Of a stretch of 64,000 bases of DNA, positions 16,907-26,362 are shown piece after piece. Position 1 is the first letter of the stretch. Each line of letters starts with the position of its first letter. The stretch lies in assembly GCF_002933815.1 (NCBI RefSeq), contig NZ_BEYR01000002.1, forward strand, positions 1 to 64,000, written 5' to 3'. Source of the DNA: Sphingobacterium sp. HMA12 (GTDB lineage Bacteria > Bacteroidota > Bacteroidia > Sphingobacteriales > Sphingobacteriaceae). The notes beneath the pieces were generated by a model. That model was not told the DNA's origin and made no database searches. It was given only the letters and a program-made list of their open reading frames with translations. The position numbers and the translations under genes are program-made.

Positions 16907-19711
16907 TTAATGTGCTTCAAGCCAATTTTTACCTTCTCCGATTTCAACGACTAATGGGACTGTCGTTTTTATAGCATTTGTCATTTTATCCAGAATAATG
17001 GTTTTGAATGCTTCGATCTCTTGTTTCGGAACATCAAAGACCAGTTCATCATGAACCTGCATAATCATTTTGCCTTTGAGTCCCTGCTGTTCGATTTCTT
17101 TTTGTATTGCAATCATGGCAATTTTGATCAAATCCGCAGCAGATCCCTGAATCGGTGCGTTGATTGCATTTCGTTCAGCAAATCCGCGAACGGTCATGTT
17201 TGCGGAATTAATGTCTCTCAAATAACGTCTACGCTTTAAAATTGTTTCAACGTAACCTTTCTCTTTCGCAAATTCAACAGCATCGCTCATATACTTTTTT
17301 ATGCCCGTATATTGGTTGAAGTATTCGTTGATGATGTCAGCGGCTTCTTTACGCGCGATACCTAGATTTTGAGATAAACCAAAGGCTGACTGACCATAAA
17401 TAATCCCAAAGTTTACGGCTTTCGCATTACGTCTTTGTTCCGATGTCACTTCATCAAAAACCGTTTTATACACTTTTGCTGCCGTAGCGCGGTGGATATC
17501 ATGTCCTTGACTAAAGGCTTCCAGCATATTTTGATCTTTGCTCAGTTCTGCAATTAAACGCAATTCGATCTGTGAATAATCGGCAGACAGGATCACGTTA
17601 TCCGATGAGCGTGGAATAAATGCTTTTCTCACTTCCCGGCCTCTTTCCGTGCGGATCGGAATATTCTGCAAATTGGGGTTGGTAGAGCTTAGGCGGCCAG
17701 TGGCTGCGACAGCTTGATTGTAGGATGTATGAATCAGACCGGTTTCTGGATTGATCAATTCAGGTAGTGAATCTACATAAGTTGATTTTAATTTCTGTAA
17801 TTGTCTAAAATTCAAAATGTCCTGAACGATATCCGACTTGTGCGCTAACGTTAATAAAACATCTTCACCAGTTTTATATTGCCCTGTTTTTGTTTTTTTT
17901 GCCTTTGGATCCAATTGGAGTTTATCGAACAGCACTTCACCTAATTGTTTGGGAGATGCGATATTAAAGTTAACTCCTGCCTTTTCAAATATAGACTCCT
18001 CGAGATTCCGGATGTCCTGTTCTAAGGTTTTTGAAAATTCACCAAGGGCGGGAACATCCACTTTTACGCCGTTACGCTCGATTTCCGCAAGTACATAAAC
18101 AAGGGGAAACTCAACTTCCTGAGCTAATTGCAAGGTGTCTGTTTCTACCAAAAGAGGTTGAAAAACGTTTTTTAGCTGTAAAGTAATGTCCGCATCTTCC
18201 GCTGCATATTCCTTGATTTTCTCGAAATCAACATCGCGCATATTTCCTTGCTTTTTCCCTTTTTCTCCAATGAGTTCGGTAATTGAGACTGGGGTATAAT
18301 TTAAATAGTTCTCTGCAAGTACATCCATGCCATGCCGCGTATCCGGGTCGATGAGGTAATGGGCTAACATGGTATCGAATAAGGTCCCTTGAACCTTAAC
18401 GCCATATCTTGCCAATAAGAGAATATCGTATTTGATGTTTTGACCTATCTTTTCAATGGTTGGATTTTCCAGTACCGGCTTAAAGATATCGACGATGCGC
18501 TGTGCTTCTTCCCGATCTGCTGGCGTAGGAATATAGTATGCTTTTCCTGTTTCAAACGAAAAAGATAACCCGACAATATCAGCAAGATTCGCGTCTAATC
18601 CTGTTGTTTCAGTATCAAAGCAAAAGCTGTCCTTTGTGGCTAGCTCCTTGGCAAGCTTTTCTTGTTCATCACGAGTATCTACTAGCGTGTATTCGTGTGT
18701 CGTATTATGGATGTTGTTGAGAACAATATTTTCACTAGATGCTTCTATTTCTATAGCGGTACTTGTGGTTATAGTTGTTGTCTGTACAGCAAATAAATCC
18801 ATCTGCCCATTTACAGGAGCACTTTTCTCAAGGATGGAGAAATCTTCTCCAAATACTCTTTTCCCAAGCGTTCTAAATTCCAATTCAGCAAAAAGCGGTT
18901 CGAGAATCTCTTTATTCGGATCCTCAAGTTCCAATGCCTTTTCGTTAAGTTCAACTGGAACATCCAATAGTATTGTTGCTAGTTTTTTTGAGATCAGCCC
19001 CTGTTCGGCAAAATTTTCGACATTTTCACGCATTTTACCCTTAAGCTGATCCGCATTGGCTATAATGCCTTCCACGGAGCCAAATTCCTGAACAAGTTTC
19101 TTTGCCGTTTTCTCTCCGATGCCGGGAATTCCTGGAATATTATCTACAGCATCCCCCCATAGGCCCAAAATATCAATGACCTGGCAGACATCAGTAACTT
19201 CCCATTTTTCGAGAATTTCCTTGACTCCTTGTACTTCAGCGCCATTGCCCATGCGTGCCGGTTTGTAAATAAAAATATTGTCCGAGACAAGCTGACCAAA
19301 ATCTTTATCCGGTGTCATACAGTAGACTTGGAAGTTCTCTTGCTCTGCTTTTTTCGCCAATGTTCCGATGATATCATCCGCTTCATAGCCGTCCATTGTA
19401 ATAATTGGGATATTAAATCCTTCAATCAGGCGATAGATATAAGGAATAGAAGCTGCGAGGTCTTCGGGCATTTTTTCACGATGTGCTTTATAGGCTTCAA
19501 ATTCAATATGGCGTGCGGTAGGTGCATCCGTGTCGAACACTACTGCTATATGAGAAGGTTGCTGATTTTTCAATACCTCCAATAGTGTATTGGTAAATCC
19601 CATGATTGCCCCCGTATTCAACCCTGTCGAGGTGATGCGTGGGGTCTTGCTCAATGCAAAATATGCTCTATATATAAGAGCCATTCCATCTAAAAGAAAT
19701 AGTTTTTTCAC
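16907..19711 (-). CDS. polA: DNA polymerase I
   Basis: A 934-residue repair and replication polymerase. Residues 1-300 form the 5'-3' exonuclease, starting LFLLDGMALIYRAYFALSK and including YEADDIIGTLAK and GIPGIGEKTAKKL. Residues 350-560 are the 3'-5' exonuclease, with its motif CFDTETTGLD intact, so proofreading is probably active. The polymerase domain has ADYSQIELRL, RRNAKAVNFGIIYG and QVHDELVFDVP. A GTG at 19711 is the likely start, because it puts the first residue at the usual place and gives a length close to the 928 residues of E. coli. A longer frame reaches back to 19843 but would run into rsgA. An exact -7 element is 23 bases upstream. Confidence 0.93.
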   Translation of the reverse strand: MKKLFLLDGMALIYRAYFALSKTPRITSTGLNTGAIMGFTNTLLEVLKNQQPSHIAVVFDTDAPTARHIEFEAYKAHREKMPEDLAASIPYIYRLIEGFNIPIITMDGYEADDIIGTLAKKAEQENFQVYCMTPDKDFGQLVSDNIFIYKPARMGNGAEVQGVKEILEKWEVTDVCQVIDILGLWGDAVDNIPGIPGIGEKTAKKLVQEFGSVEGIIANADQLKGKMRENVENFAEQGLISKKLATILLDVPVELNEKALELEDPNKEILEPLFAELEFRTLGKRVFGEDFSILEKSAPVNGQMDLFAVQTTTITTSTAIEIEASSENIVLNNIHNTTHEYTLVDTRDEQEKLAKELATKDSFCFDTETTGLDANLADIVGLSFSFETGKAYYIPTPADREEAQRIVDIFKPVLENPTIEKIGQNIKYDILLLARYGVKVQGTLFDTMLAHYLIDPDTRHGMDVLAENYLNYTPVSITELIGEKGKKQGNMRDVDFEKIKEYAAEDADITLQLKNVFQPLLVETDTLQLAQEVEFPLVYVLAEIERNGVKVDVPALGEFSKTLEQDIRNLEESIFEKAGVNFNIASPKQLGEVLFDKLQLDPKAKKTKTGQYKTGEDVLLTLAHKSDIVQDILNFRQLQKLKSTYVDSLPELINPETGLIHTSYNQAVAATGRLSSTNPNLQNIPIRTERGREVRKAFIPRSSDNVILSADYSQIELRLIAELSKDQNMLEAFSQGHDIHRATAAKVYKTVFDEVTSEQRRNAKAVNFGIIYGQSAFGLSQNLGIARKEAADIINEYFNQYTGIKKYMSDAVEFAKEKGYVETILKRRRYLRDINSANMTVRGFAERNAINAPIQGSAADLIKIAMIAIQKEIEQQGLKGKMIMQVHDELVFDVPKQEIEAFKTIILDKMTNAIKTTVPLVVEIGEGKNWLEAH

Positions 19712-19734
19712 AAAATTGAATTTTAGTCTCCTTA

Positions 19735-19742
19735 CAAAGGTA
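19735..19742 (-). promoter_or_regulatory. -7 element (TACCTTTG) of polA
   Basis: Exact TAnnTTTG on the minus strand, 23 bases before the proposed GTG start at 19711. This supports the shorter polA over the frame that begins at 19843. Confidence 0.6.
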
Positions 19743-19817
19743 AGAAATTCATCAAACCGTAAGTTTAATAAATTTTTCCGATTTTTGTGCAATGACACAT
19801 TTAATGCAACAGGTTCT

Positions 19818-20738
19818 ATGAGAGGATTGGTAACAAAGTCCACGGGTAGTTGGTATCAGGTTTTGGGCGAAGACGGCAAAAGATATGATTGCCGGATCAA
19901 AGGGAAATTTCGTACCAAGGGAATTAAAACAACCAACCCGGTAGCTGTGGGCGATTGGGTGCATTTTGATGTAGAGCCGGATCTTGAAAGTGCTGTCATT
20001 CGTGAGCTGGAGCCCCGTCGCAATTACATTATTCGAAAGTCGGTGAATCTTTCTAAACAAACGCAAATTATCGGAGCAAACTTAGACCAAGCTTTGCTGG
20101 TGGTCACTTTGGCTTCTCCACCAACGTCTTTGGGTTTTATCGACCGTTTTTTGGTCACGACCGAAGCTTACGGCATACCAGCGGTACTTATTTTTAATAA
20201 ACTCGACCTTTTTAGTGATGAGGGGCTAGAGATATTGGCCGAGTATAAAGCTATTTATGAACGGATAGGTTATCTGTGTTATGAGGTATCGGCCCTGACG
20301 GGAAAGAATATTGATGTTGTCAAGGGGTTGCTTCAGGATAAAATTACTTTGGTTTCGGGACATTCCGGTGTGGGGAAATCCACATTGATCAACGCAATTG
20401 TACCTGAATATGGTCTGAAAACGGGTGAAATTTCAGACTGGTCTGACAAAGGAAAGCATACAACGACATTTGCAGAAATGTTTGATTTGCCATTTGGGGG
20501 AAAATTGATTGATACGCCCGGCATTCGCGAATTGGGAATCGTAGATATCGAAAAACAAGAGCTGTCTCACTTTTTTCCGGAGATGCGCGCGTTGATGAAC
20601 CAATGCCGATTCAATAATTGTAGACATATCAACGAGCCGGGCTGTGTGATTATGGAAGCCGTTGAGGATGGAGAGATTGAATCCTCTCGCTACGATAGTT
20701 ATCTCAGTATATATCATAATGAAGATAGCAGAGCTTAA
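19818..20738 (+). CDS. rsgA: RsgA, circularly permuted ribosome biogenesis GTPase
   Basis: A 306-residue GTPase that checks and matures the 30S subunit. Residues 1-70 are the OB fold. The GTPase motifs come in permuted order: G4 (NKLDLF), G5 (VSALTGKN), G1 (GHSGVGKSTLIN), G2 in the KHTTTF region, and G3 (DTPGIRE). The C-terminal zinc site uses CRFNNCRHINEPGC. The ATG at 19818 is chosen because homology begins at MRGLVTKSTGSW; the open frame extends back to 19590 through polA, without support. It is divergent from polA. Confidence 0.94.
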   Translation: MRGLVTKSTGSWYQVLGEDGKRYDCRIKGKFRTKGIKTTNPVAVGDWVHFDVEPDLESAVIRELEPRRNYIIRKSVNLSKQTQIIGANLDQALLVVTLASPPTSLGFIDRFLVTTEAYGIPAVLIFNKLDLFSDEGLEILAEYKAIYERIGYLCYEVSALTGKNIDVVKGLLQDKITLVSGHSGVGKSTLINAIVPEYGLKTGEISDWSDKGKHTTTFAEMFDLPFGGKLIDTPGIRELGIVDIEKQELSHFFPEMRALMNQCRFNNCRHINEPGCVIMEAVEDGEIESSRYDSYLSIYHNEDSRA

Positions 20739-20774
20739 TATAAAAAGGCTTTCATATGGAAGCCTTTTTATATT
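20737..20774. terminator. Bidirectional terminator between rsgA and the 818-residue protein gene
   Basis: A 38-base palindrome (AATATAAAAAGGCTT and its mirror) with one G-T pair. It has A and T runs on both flanks and so can stop transcription from both sides. It includes the last two bases of the rsgA stop codon. Confidence 0.9.
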
Positions 20775-20791
20775 AAGAAGGACGCGAGCGT

Positions 20792-23248
20792 TTATTTTAT
20801 GGCTTGTGTTAGATTGAGGTAGTCCCTTAAATAGGTACATTCCTTTGAAGCCATATTGAAAAAAGGTGTGTCCTTATATTGTGTGTTTAGTTCTTTAAAG
20901 TATTTATTCTGCAGCGAAAAGCGGTAGAACGGATTTTTCAATGGGGAGTCATAATATTGCCAGCGTGTTTCATCTGTATAAACGAAATCTTTCTGTTCAC
21001 ATTTTGCCAGCATGAAGGTACATTTGGCCTTAAATTCTTTATCTGAGCTCAGTGAACGGGCTTTGGAATACCATTCTTTTGCTGATTTTGTCTGTAAATA
21101 ATTCCGTTGCCAGTGTATCGTTGAGGCGGCATGACTGTCTGTGGATGACCAGTCGTAAGAAACCAATGACCAGGCATTTCCATAGGTACTGGTCTGATAA
21201 ATTCCTGTAGCCATCTGAAAATAATAGTCTGCTTTCCTCTGATTGTTTTTTTCGCTTTTTATGGCATTTTCCAATCGCGCCATACGTTCAGCATATTTTA
21301 GCTTGGTTGTATTCTCTTTTCCGTATTTTTTGGGATAATCATTGATGGTGACGATGAATGGACTGGGTATAATATTATATTCGTCTTCGCTGTACGAGTT
21401 CTTTATTTCTTTTATTTTGTGATCTTTAGGAAGTGCCTGTAGTGTTTTGGCTGCATTTTGGAAGTCTAGTTCCCGTAAATATGCGGTCCCCAGAAGCTCT
21501 GTCAGATAGTCTCTATTGAAATGCTTGATATCTTCAAGTAAAAATCGGGACAATGTGTTTTGTTGTGTGTTGTCGGATAATAAAGCGCTTATTTTTAATA
21601 ATGTTTTAGGTGTAAGGCTATTTTCCCAAAAGTGCATGGTGGACCATTGCATGTTGTCTTCAAGAGAATCCTTTGCAACACCATAATTATAGAAAATATC
21701 TGCTTTAACAGCGGCTAAACTCGCCATAGCAGTATCCTGCGTGCTGAGATAGTGTTTGACGACGAGATTCTGGAGTATGTTTCTGGCGATTAAACTATAG
21801 TTGCTATATTCGAAAGCACTATAGCTCCATTCGTTTTTCTTGCTTGAACTTTTACCATCCTGTTTGGCCTTCTCCTCCAGCCACGCTAATGTTTTTACAA
21901 GTTTTGGTTGGTCTATCTGTTTGCTGGTTTGCCAATCTGCTAACTGTGTAAGTAATGCCGTAATCTGATATTGATCTGCCAGCTTGGGGTTCAGGTCACT
22001 TTCCTTTACCCGAGCAAGATATTTTTTTGCAAGATCATTTTCTTTGTTCATCCAGCTTAAATAGGCTGCCGTAACCAAGCCGAGCTGTGGTTGGACGTAT
22101 TTTTTGTCCTGATAGAGGTTTAAAGCAAAGTTGCGAAGGGAATCCAAGTGTTGTTTAACCGTGTTTTTATCTTCGTTTCGGGAGTAATAATTATAGTTTT
22201 CGCCATAGCCGATATAAAAAGACTCATTCATGTCGCCTTCTATTTTATTGACTTCTCTTCCTAGCAAAACGGCATTTACTGTATTAGCTGGATCAAGCTT
22301 GTAACAGGCGTTTAGATATTTCATGGTGCGGTCTCCTGTACCGAAACCAATAATGGCGTTAATATTAAAATTGTCGGCATCATTAGCTGCATATTGAAAA
22401 ATTTCAGTATCGGAAGCTGTGATATAATGAAAATTTGAGTAGGCCAAAACACGTCGTTCGGGACTTGCCGTGAATAATCTGGAAAAAAGGTAGGCCGCTT
22501 TGGCTCCATCTCCATTTTTACCGACAGCGCCAGCATAGTTTGAAAGTGCCCAATTTAGAATTGCATCATTCCCTTTAATGGGCTGCAAGTATTTTTCATA
22601 AATAGCGATACTTTTCCCGTATTCCTGACCAAATAGATATAAGCGTGCGGCCTGATAGGCATAACGTACAAAAAGGAAGCTGTTTTTTTTATGCTTATTG
22701 ATCTGCGCTTCGGCGAGTTCAGCATATTGTACGATCTCTTTAAAATTCCGTGTATCGGGATCCCAGTAATTCTGCTGAACATTTGTAATAGGCTCTTGCT
22801 TTTTTGTGAAAACAAAGTAAGCTCGTTCTGGCTCATGCTTACCATCAATTAAGGTTTGTAAAAATGTATTTCCTTTGATGGAGTCAGGAAGATTGCTCCA
22901 GGATAATTTTTTTTGATTACTGACCAAATCAGCCGTAGCCGAATCGCTGCGGTACATCAATTGTTCGATATCATCTGCATTTACTCCTGGTCCCAAGTGT
23001 TTTGCCCAAGCTTTGCTGTTAACGAGGCTTTCCTTAACTGGAGCCTCTTCAGTATAGAGAAATTGATAAGGGATGTATTGAAATGCAGAAAACCCATTGT
23101 CCTCAAGATTGGGAAGATAATAAGTCGTTTGGTTGTCATAGGGATCCACTTCGGGACCACAAGCGATATTTGTTGCAATTTCTCCAAAGAAGAATGCAAT
23201 CGTAGTGCTAGAAAGCACGAATAATTTCCTGTAACTCGGCATTGCCAT
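20792..23248 (-). CDS. Uncharacterised exported TPR-like protein
   Basis: An 818-residue protein that starts with a hydrophobic signal (SSTTIAFFFGEIATNIACG). The Cys at residue 30 in the IACGPEVDPYD segment might be lipidated, but the lipobox is not canonical. The body is alpha-helical with scattered TPR-like pairs, such as FVRYAYQAARLYLFGQEYG and YGKSIAIYEKYLQ, plus ARRLE-type charged helices near residue 650. It contains many aromatic residues, including several YW/YY pairs. The start overlaps the end of the upstream lipoprotein gene by 41 bases, so the two are coupled. No enzymatic motif was recognised; a scaffold or surface role is a guess. Confidence 0.6.
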   Translation of the reverse strand: MAMPSYRKLFVLSSTTIAFFFGEIATNIACGPEVDPYDNQTTYYLPNLEDNGFSAFQYIPYQFLYTEEAPVKESLVNSKAWAKHLGPGVNADDIEQLMYRSDSATADLVSNQKKLSWSNLPDSIKGNTFLQTLIDGKHEPERAYFVFTKKQEPITNVQQNYWDPDTRNFKEIVQYAELAEAQINKHKKNSFLFVRYAYQAARLYLFGQEYGKSIAIYEKYLQPIKGNDAILNWALSNYAGAVGKNGDGAKAAYLFSRLFTASPERRVLAYSNFHYITASDTEIFQYAANDADNFNINAIIGFGTGDRTMKYLNACYKLDPANTVNAVLLGREVNKIEGDMNESFYIGYGENYNYYSRNEDKNTVKQHLDSLRNFALNLYQDKKYVQPQLGLVTAAYLSWMNKENDLAKKYLARVKESDLNPKLADQYQITALLTQLADWQTSKQIDQPKLVKTLAWLEEKAKQDGKSSSKKNEWSYSAFEYSNYSLIARNILQNLVVKHYLSTQDTAMASLAAVKADIFYNYGVAKDSLEDNMQWSTMHFWENSLTPKTLLKISALLSDNTQQNTLSRFLLEDIKHFNRDYLTELLGTAYLRELDFQNAAKTLQALPKDHKIKEIKNSYSEDEYNIIPSPFIVTINDYPKKYGKENTTKLKYAERMARLENAIKSEKNNQRKADYYFQMATGIYQTSTYGNAWSLVSYDWSSTDSHAASTIHWQRNYLQTKSAKEWYSKARSLSSDKEFKAKCTFMLAKCEQKDFVYTDETRWQYYDSPLKNPFYRFSLQNKYFKELNTQYKDTPFFNMASKECTYLRDYLNLTQAIK

Positions 23249-24245
23249 GATTTGCTAATGTAGCTTGATCTAAATGATAAAAAATAATCTGATGTTTTTT
23301 TCCTTTCAACTCTCCCCTCAAAAATTTTGCCGTTTGCAAAAGATCGTTTTGTGTTACTTTCTCAAAGCGCACGACATCCCCTTTTTTGAGGTTTGCTTTG
23401 GGGAGATCGATAGTTAAAATATATAAGTTACTATTCGGATTATGGGTAAATAGGGCTGTGTTATTGAGATCCTGCTCGCTAATATATTTTGAAATGCCAA
23501 TGTAACTATTATTTCTAAAGACGACAAACCATTGAAATAGGGGAAGAGCAATATCCATTTCCATTGGATAATTGCGTAACGTACCACCTAAATAGGTATT
23601 TAAGTCCTGTTGATTCAGGATAGAATTTTGGTTTCCGAATTGGCGCAAGTTGCCCATGTTGTAACACATTAACGTCACTTTCTTTACTGGCGGGATACCA
23701 CTTGTGACGGTATTCTTAACCTGATGTAATCTTAATGTTGAGCTTACTATAATACCCTTTAAATCAGGTAATTCTTGTAGGTACTTGAGCAGGTAGAAGA
23801 ATTTGTCTCGTGAGGATTGAGTCCAGTCACAGTCCAGTTGTAATTCGTTAAAATTTTCTTTGCCAGCCTGCTTAATTTTTGCAGCGACAAATGGAACAAT
23901 TTTATTGGCTAAAGCCCTTATCTGTAAACTGTCTATTTCTGAAAAAATACGCTGGTTGATAAACACGACTGGTATTAACGCTTGTCCTTTAGGGAATTGC
24001 TGGGAGAAGGTAATGGGGCTTATCGGGATAGCCTGAACACCGGATGGATCAAAGTCTATGTCCATAATTCTTGTATAGATGGATTTGGCGTTGATTTCTT
24101 CTAGTGCGCGATGTTCCATCGTGTCCAGTTGAAAGACCGTTTTCCAAAAATAGAAGCCTGTTTCGGGTTTGGAATCTGAACAAGAATTGAATACAAGTAG
24201 CCAAAACGGTATAAAAAATAAAAAAAGTCGTGTTCGGAGCTGCAT
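23208..24245 (-). CDS. Uncharacterised lipoprotein with possible TIM-barrel (DUF3142-like) fold
   Basis: A 345-residue protein with a lipoprotein signal ending at Cys22 (LLVFNSCSDSK). The following region resembles a glycosidase-like TIM barrel: IYTRIMDIDFDPSG, then NELQLDCDWTQSSRDKFF, then IIVSSTLRLHQ and VTLMCYNMGN. The order of strand motifs recalls DUF3142 and the GH18 fold, but the catalytic DxxDxDxE set is not intact (LQLDCDWT). So it is probably a sugar-binding or inactive relative. It overlaps the next gene by 41 bases in the same direction. The fold is inferred by eye only. Confidence 0.55.
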   Translation of the reverse strand: MQLRTRLFLFFIPFWLLVFNSCSDSKPETGFYFWKTVFQLDTMEHRALEEINAKSIYTRIMDIDFDPSGVQAIPISPITFSQQFPKGQALIPVVFINQRIFSEIDSLQIRALANKIVPFVAAKIKQAGKENFNELQLDCDWTQSSRDKFFYLLKYLQELPDLKGIIVSSTLRLHQVKNTVTSGIPPVKKVTLMCYNMGNLRQFGNQNSILNQQDLNTYLGGTLRNYPMEMDIALPLFQWFVVFRNNSYIGISKYISEQDLNNTALFTHNPNSNLYILTIDLPKANLKKGDVVRFEKVTQNDLLQTAKFLRGELKGKKHQIIFYHLDQATLANHGNAELQEIIRAF

Positions 24246-24341
24246 ATTTGCTTAATTTAATAGTAGTTGAAACAAAAGGGGAATTGATCTTGTTTGCTAT
24301 TCAATAAAATAAAGACTAAATTACAAAGAGATTGTGACTTT

Positions 24342-26237
24342 ATGAAGCCTATTTTTAAGTGGATCATTGGAATTGTTGTGTTTATCCTTCTGGCTTTGAC
24401 CGGAAGCATTATGTATTTTAGCAATAAATGGAAGCCGCTGCTGGATACCAAAATAAAGCAGTTGGTTTTGCAGGCAACAGATAGCCTGTATACGGTTCAC
24501 TATGATGATATCCATGTTAATCTGGCGTTGGGGAATCTGACCATTGATAACCTTCATTTAATTCCGGATAGCGTAGTGTATAAGAAATTGGAGCTTCTCA
24601 AAAAGGCTCCGGACAATCGCTACGCAATAATTATCAATAAGCTTAAGATTAAAAGTTTTGGCATCCGTAAGGTGCTGATGGATAAAGAGCTTTTTTTACA
24701 TGATGTCACTGTAGATACACCCACTATACATGTCATCAATGAAGTGCATAGTTATAATGACACGGTGAGCCAAGGTCCTAAGAAACCTTTATATGAGAAG
24801 ATAAAAGATAATTTAAAAAAGATTCATGTTGAAGCGGTCAACTTGAATAATATAGATTTTAAATATACGCAGGTACAAAAGGGTGTACATCAGGACTTTG
24901 AAATAAAAAAAGTAAAGGTGCGGATCGATGATGTTCTTATTGATTCAACTTCGGAACAAGATAGACAGCGTTTTTATCATACGAAGATGATAGACATTGA
25001 GGTGCCGGGCTTTACTTATCAAACTCCGGATGGATTTTATAAAATCAATTTTGATAAGCTTAAGATCAATAGTAAAGAAAGAAATGTCCTTTTGACTAAA
25101 GTGGCTTACCAACCGACCTTAAATAAAGCGGCTTACTATAAGAAGAAAGGTGAAGGCGGGAGTTATGTTGTTTTTAAAATGGACACCCTTAAACTGTCGG
25201 AGTTCAATTTTGGACAGCTTTCAAGAGATAAAAAGGTTTATGCACAAAAAGCGTTCTTAAAAAATGGACAACTGTCCATCTATAGTGATAAGCATTATAA
25301 AAGTCCTGCTACCCGGCAGATCGGAAATGCACCACACATGAAATTGATGCAGATGTCAACCCGGTTGGGAATTGATTCGCTGATCTTGGATAATATTGGC
25401 ATTTCCTATTCGGAGATGAGCGATGAATATAGCCAGATAGGAACCATCACTTTCGATCATACCTATGGTACAATATTGAATGTGACCAACGATTCGACAA
25501 AGTTGCTGAAGCAGAAGCTCATGCGGGCTAATCTGAGCACTAATTTTATGAATTCGGGAAAGCTCGTGACCAATTTTGTTTTTGATATGACCTCCAAAGT
25601 TGGGGCTTATACCTATAAAGGGAGTCTTGGGCCGATGGATTTAAAAGTTGTCAATAAAATGATTCGGCCACTGCTGAATGTTGAGGTTAAATCTGGTAAC
25701 CTGAAACAAATCGTATTTGATGTCTGGGCTAATGATTACCGGAGTAAAGGAACGTTTAAAATGGATTATGATGATCTAAAGGTTAATATACTCTCTGAAA
25801 CAGGTGACGACGGACGCAGGGAAAAGAAGGGCTTTCTTTCTTTCATGGTCAACCAGGTTTTATTCAACCCCAGCAACCCCGATCTGTATGGTAAATACAC
25901 GATAGGGCATATCAACAAACATAGGGATCCCTATCATCCCTTCTTCAAGGCTATGTGGCAAAGTCTGCTGATGGGCATTAAGCAATGTGTTGGCTTAGGG
26001 CCGGAGCGTGAGGCAAAATTGATGAACACGGCTGATCGTGTTGAGAAGGTCGTGAGCGGAGTAGAGAAAGCGAAGAAATTATTCTCGGGGATATTTAAAA
26101 AGCATAAAACTGCCGAAGAATTGCTAAAGGAGGAAAAAGAACAGGAGGCAAAAGCTGCTGCAAAAATAGAAGAAAAACGAAAACGGGATCGAGAGAAGGC
26201 TGAAAGGGAATTGGAGAAAGAGAACCCTGGAGATTAG
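24342..26237 (+). CDS. AsmA-like membrane-anchored protein
   Basis: A 631-residue protein with one N-terminal membrane helix (about 6-27, WIIGIVVFILLALTGSIMYF) and a long periplasmic part. That part begins with a segment of the AsmA/DUF748 type (YDDIHVNLALGNLTIDNLHL) and repeats similar amphipathic strands, as expected of a bridge-like beta protein. The C-terminal 50 residues are a highly charged Lys/Glu helix (AEELLKEEKEQEAKAAA). The ATG at 24342 puts the membrane helix at the N-terminus; an upstream TTG at 24294 adds a charged tail. AsmA-like proteins influence lipid transfer to the outer membrane. The specific role is unknown. Confidence 0.65.
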   Translation: MKPIFKWIIGIVVFILLALTGSIMYFSNKWKPLLDTKIKQLVLQATDSLYTVHYDDIHVNLALGNLTIDNLHLIPDSVVYKKLELLKKAPDNRYAIIINKLKIKSFGIRKVLMDKELFLHDVTVDTPTIHVINEVHSYNDTVSQGPKKPLYEKIKDNLKKIHVEAVNLNNIDFKYTQVQKGVHQDFEIKKVKVRIDDVLIDSTSEQDRQRFYHTKMIDIEVPGFTYQTPDGFYKINFDKLKINSKERNVLLTKVAYQPTLNKAAYYKKKGEGGSYVVFKMDTLKLSEFNFGQLSRDKKVYAQKAFLKNGQLSIYSDKHYKSPATRQIGNAPHMKLMQMSTRLGIDSLILDNIGISYSEMSDEYSQIGTITFDHTYGTILNVTNDSTKLLKQKLMRANLSTNFMNSGKLVTNFVFDMTSKVGAYTYKGSLGPMDLKVVNKMIRPLLNVEVKSGNLKQIVFDVWANDYRSKGTFKMDYDDLKVNILSETGDDGRREKKGFLSFMVNQVLFNPSNPDLYGKYTIGHINKHRDPYHPFFKAMWQSLLMGIKQCVGLGPEREAKLMNTADRVEKVVSGVEKAKKLFSGIFKKHKTAEELLKEEKEQEAKAAAKIEEKRKRDREKAERELEKENPGD

Positions 26238-26272
26238 CAAACCGAGATGGAGCAAAAGTCATCGGCAGATTT

Positions 26273-26288
26273 CGTTTCACGTGAAAAT
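26273..26288. promoter_or_regulatory. Candidate parS site
   Basis: The palindrome TTTCACGTGAAA at 26275-26286 lies in the intergenic region before trkH. With its flanks it matches the published parS consensus TGTTTCACGTGAAACA at 13 of 16 positions. parS is the binding and loading site of ParB in chromosome segregation and usually lies near the origin. parA and parB are not in the window, so this is a sequence-only call. Confidence 0.5.
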
Positions 26289-26345
26289 AAACAGCCAATG
26301 AGAGGAGAAGATTGTAGATTGATTTTTGAATAAGGCAAATTTATC

Positions 26346-26353
26346 TTAGTTTG
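26346..26353 (+). promoter_or_regulatory. Promoter of trkH
   Basis: TTAGTTTG, one mismatch from TAnnTTTG, lies nine bases before the ATG at 26363. A TTTG at 26325-26328 is a possible -33 element. The 17-base word ending in this element (26337-26353) recurs exactly before trkA. Confidence 0.55.
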
Positions 26354-26362
26354 CGGTTTATA

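Noticed and set aside
19590..19817. N-terminal extension of rsgA
   Set aside because: The frame is open back to 19590 but overlaps polA on the other strand and has no similarity to RsgA. The ATG at 19818 begins the known domain.
19712..19843. N-terminal extension of polA
   Set aside because: The 44 extra residues do not fit DNA polymerase I, and a consensus -7 element lies inside this stretch. The GTG at 19711 fits family length.
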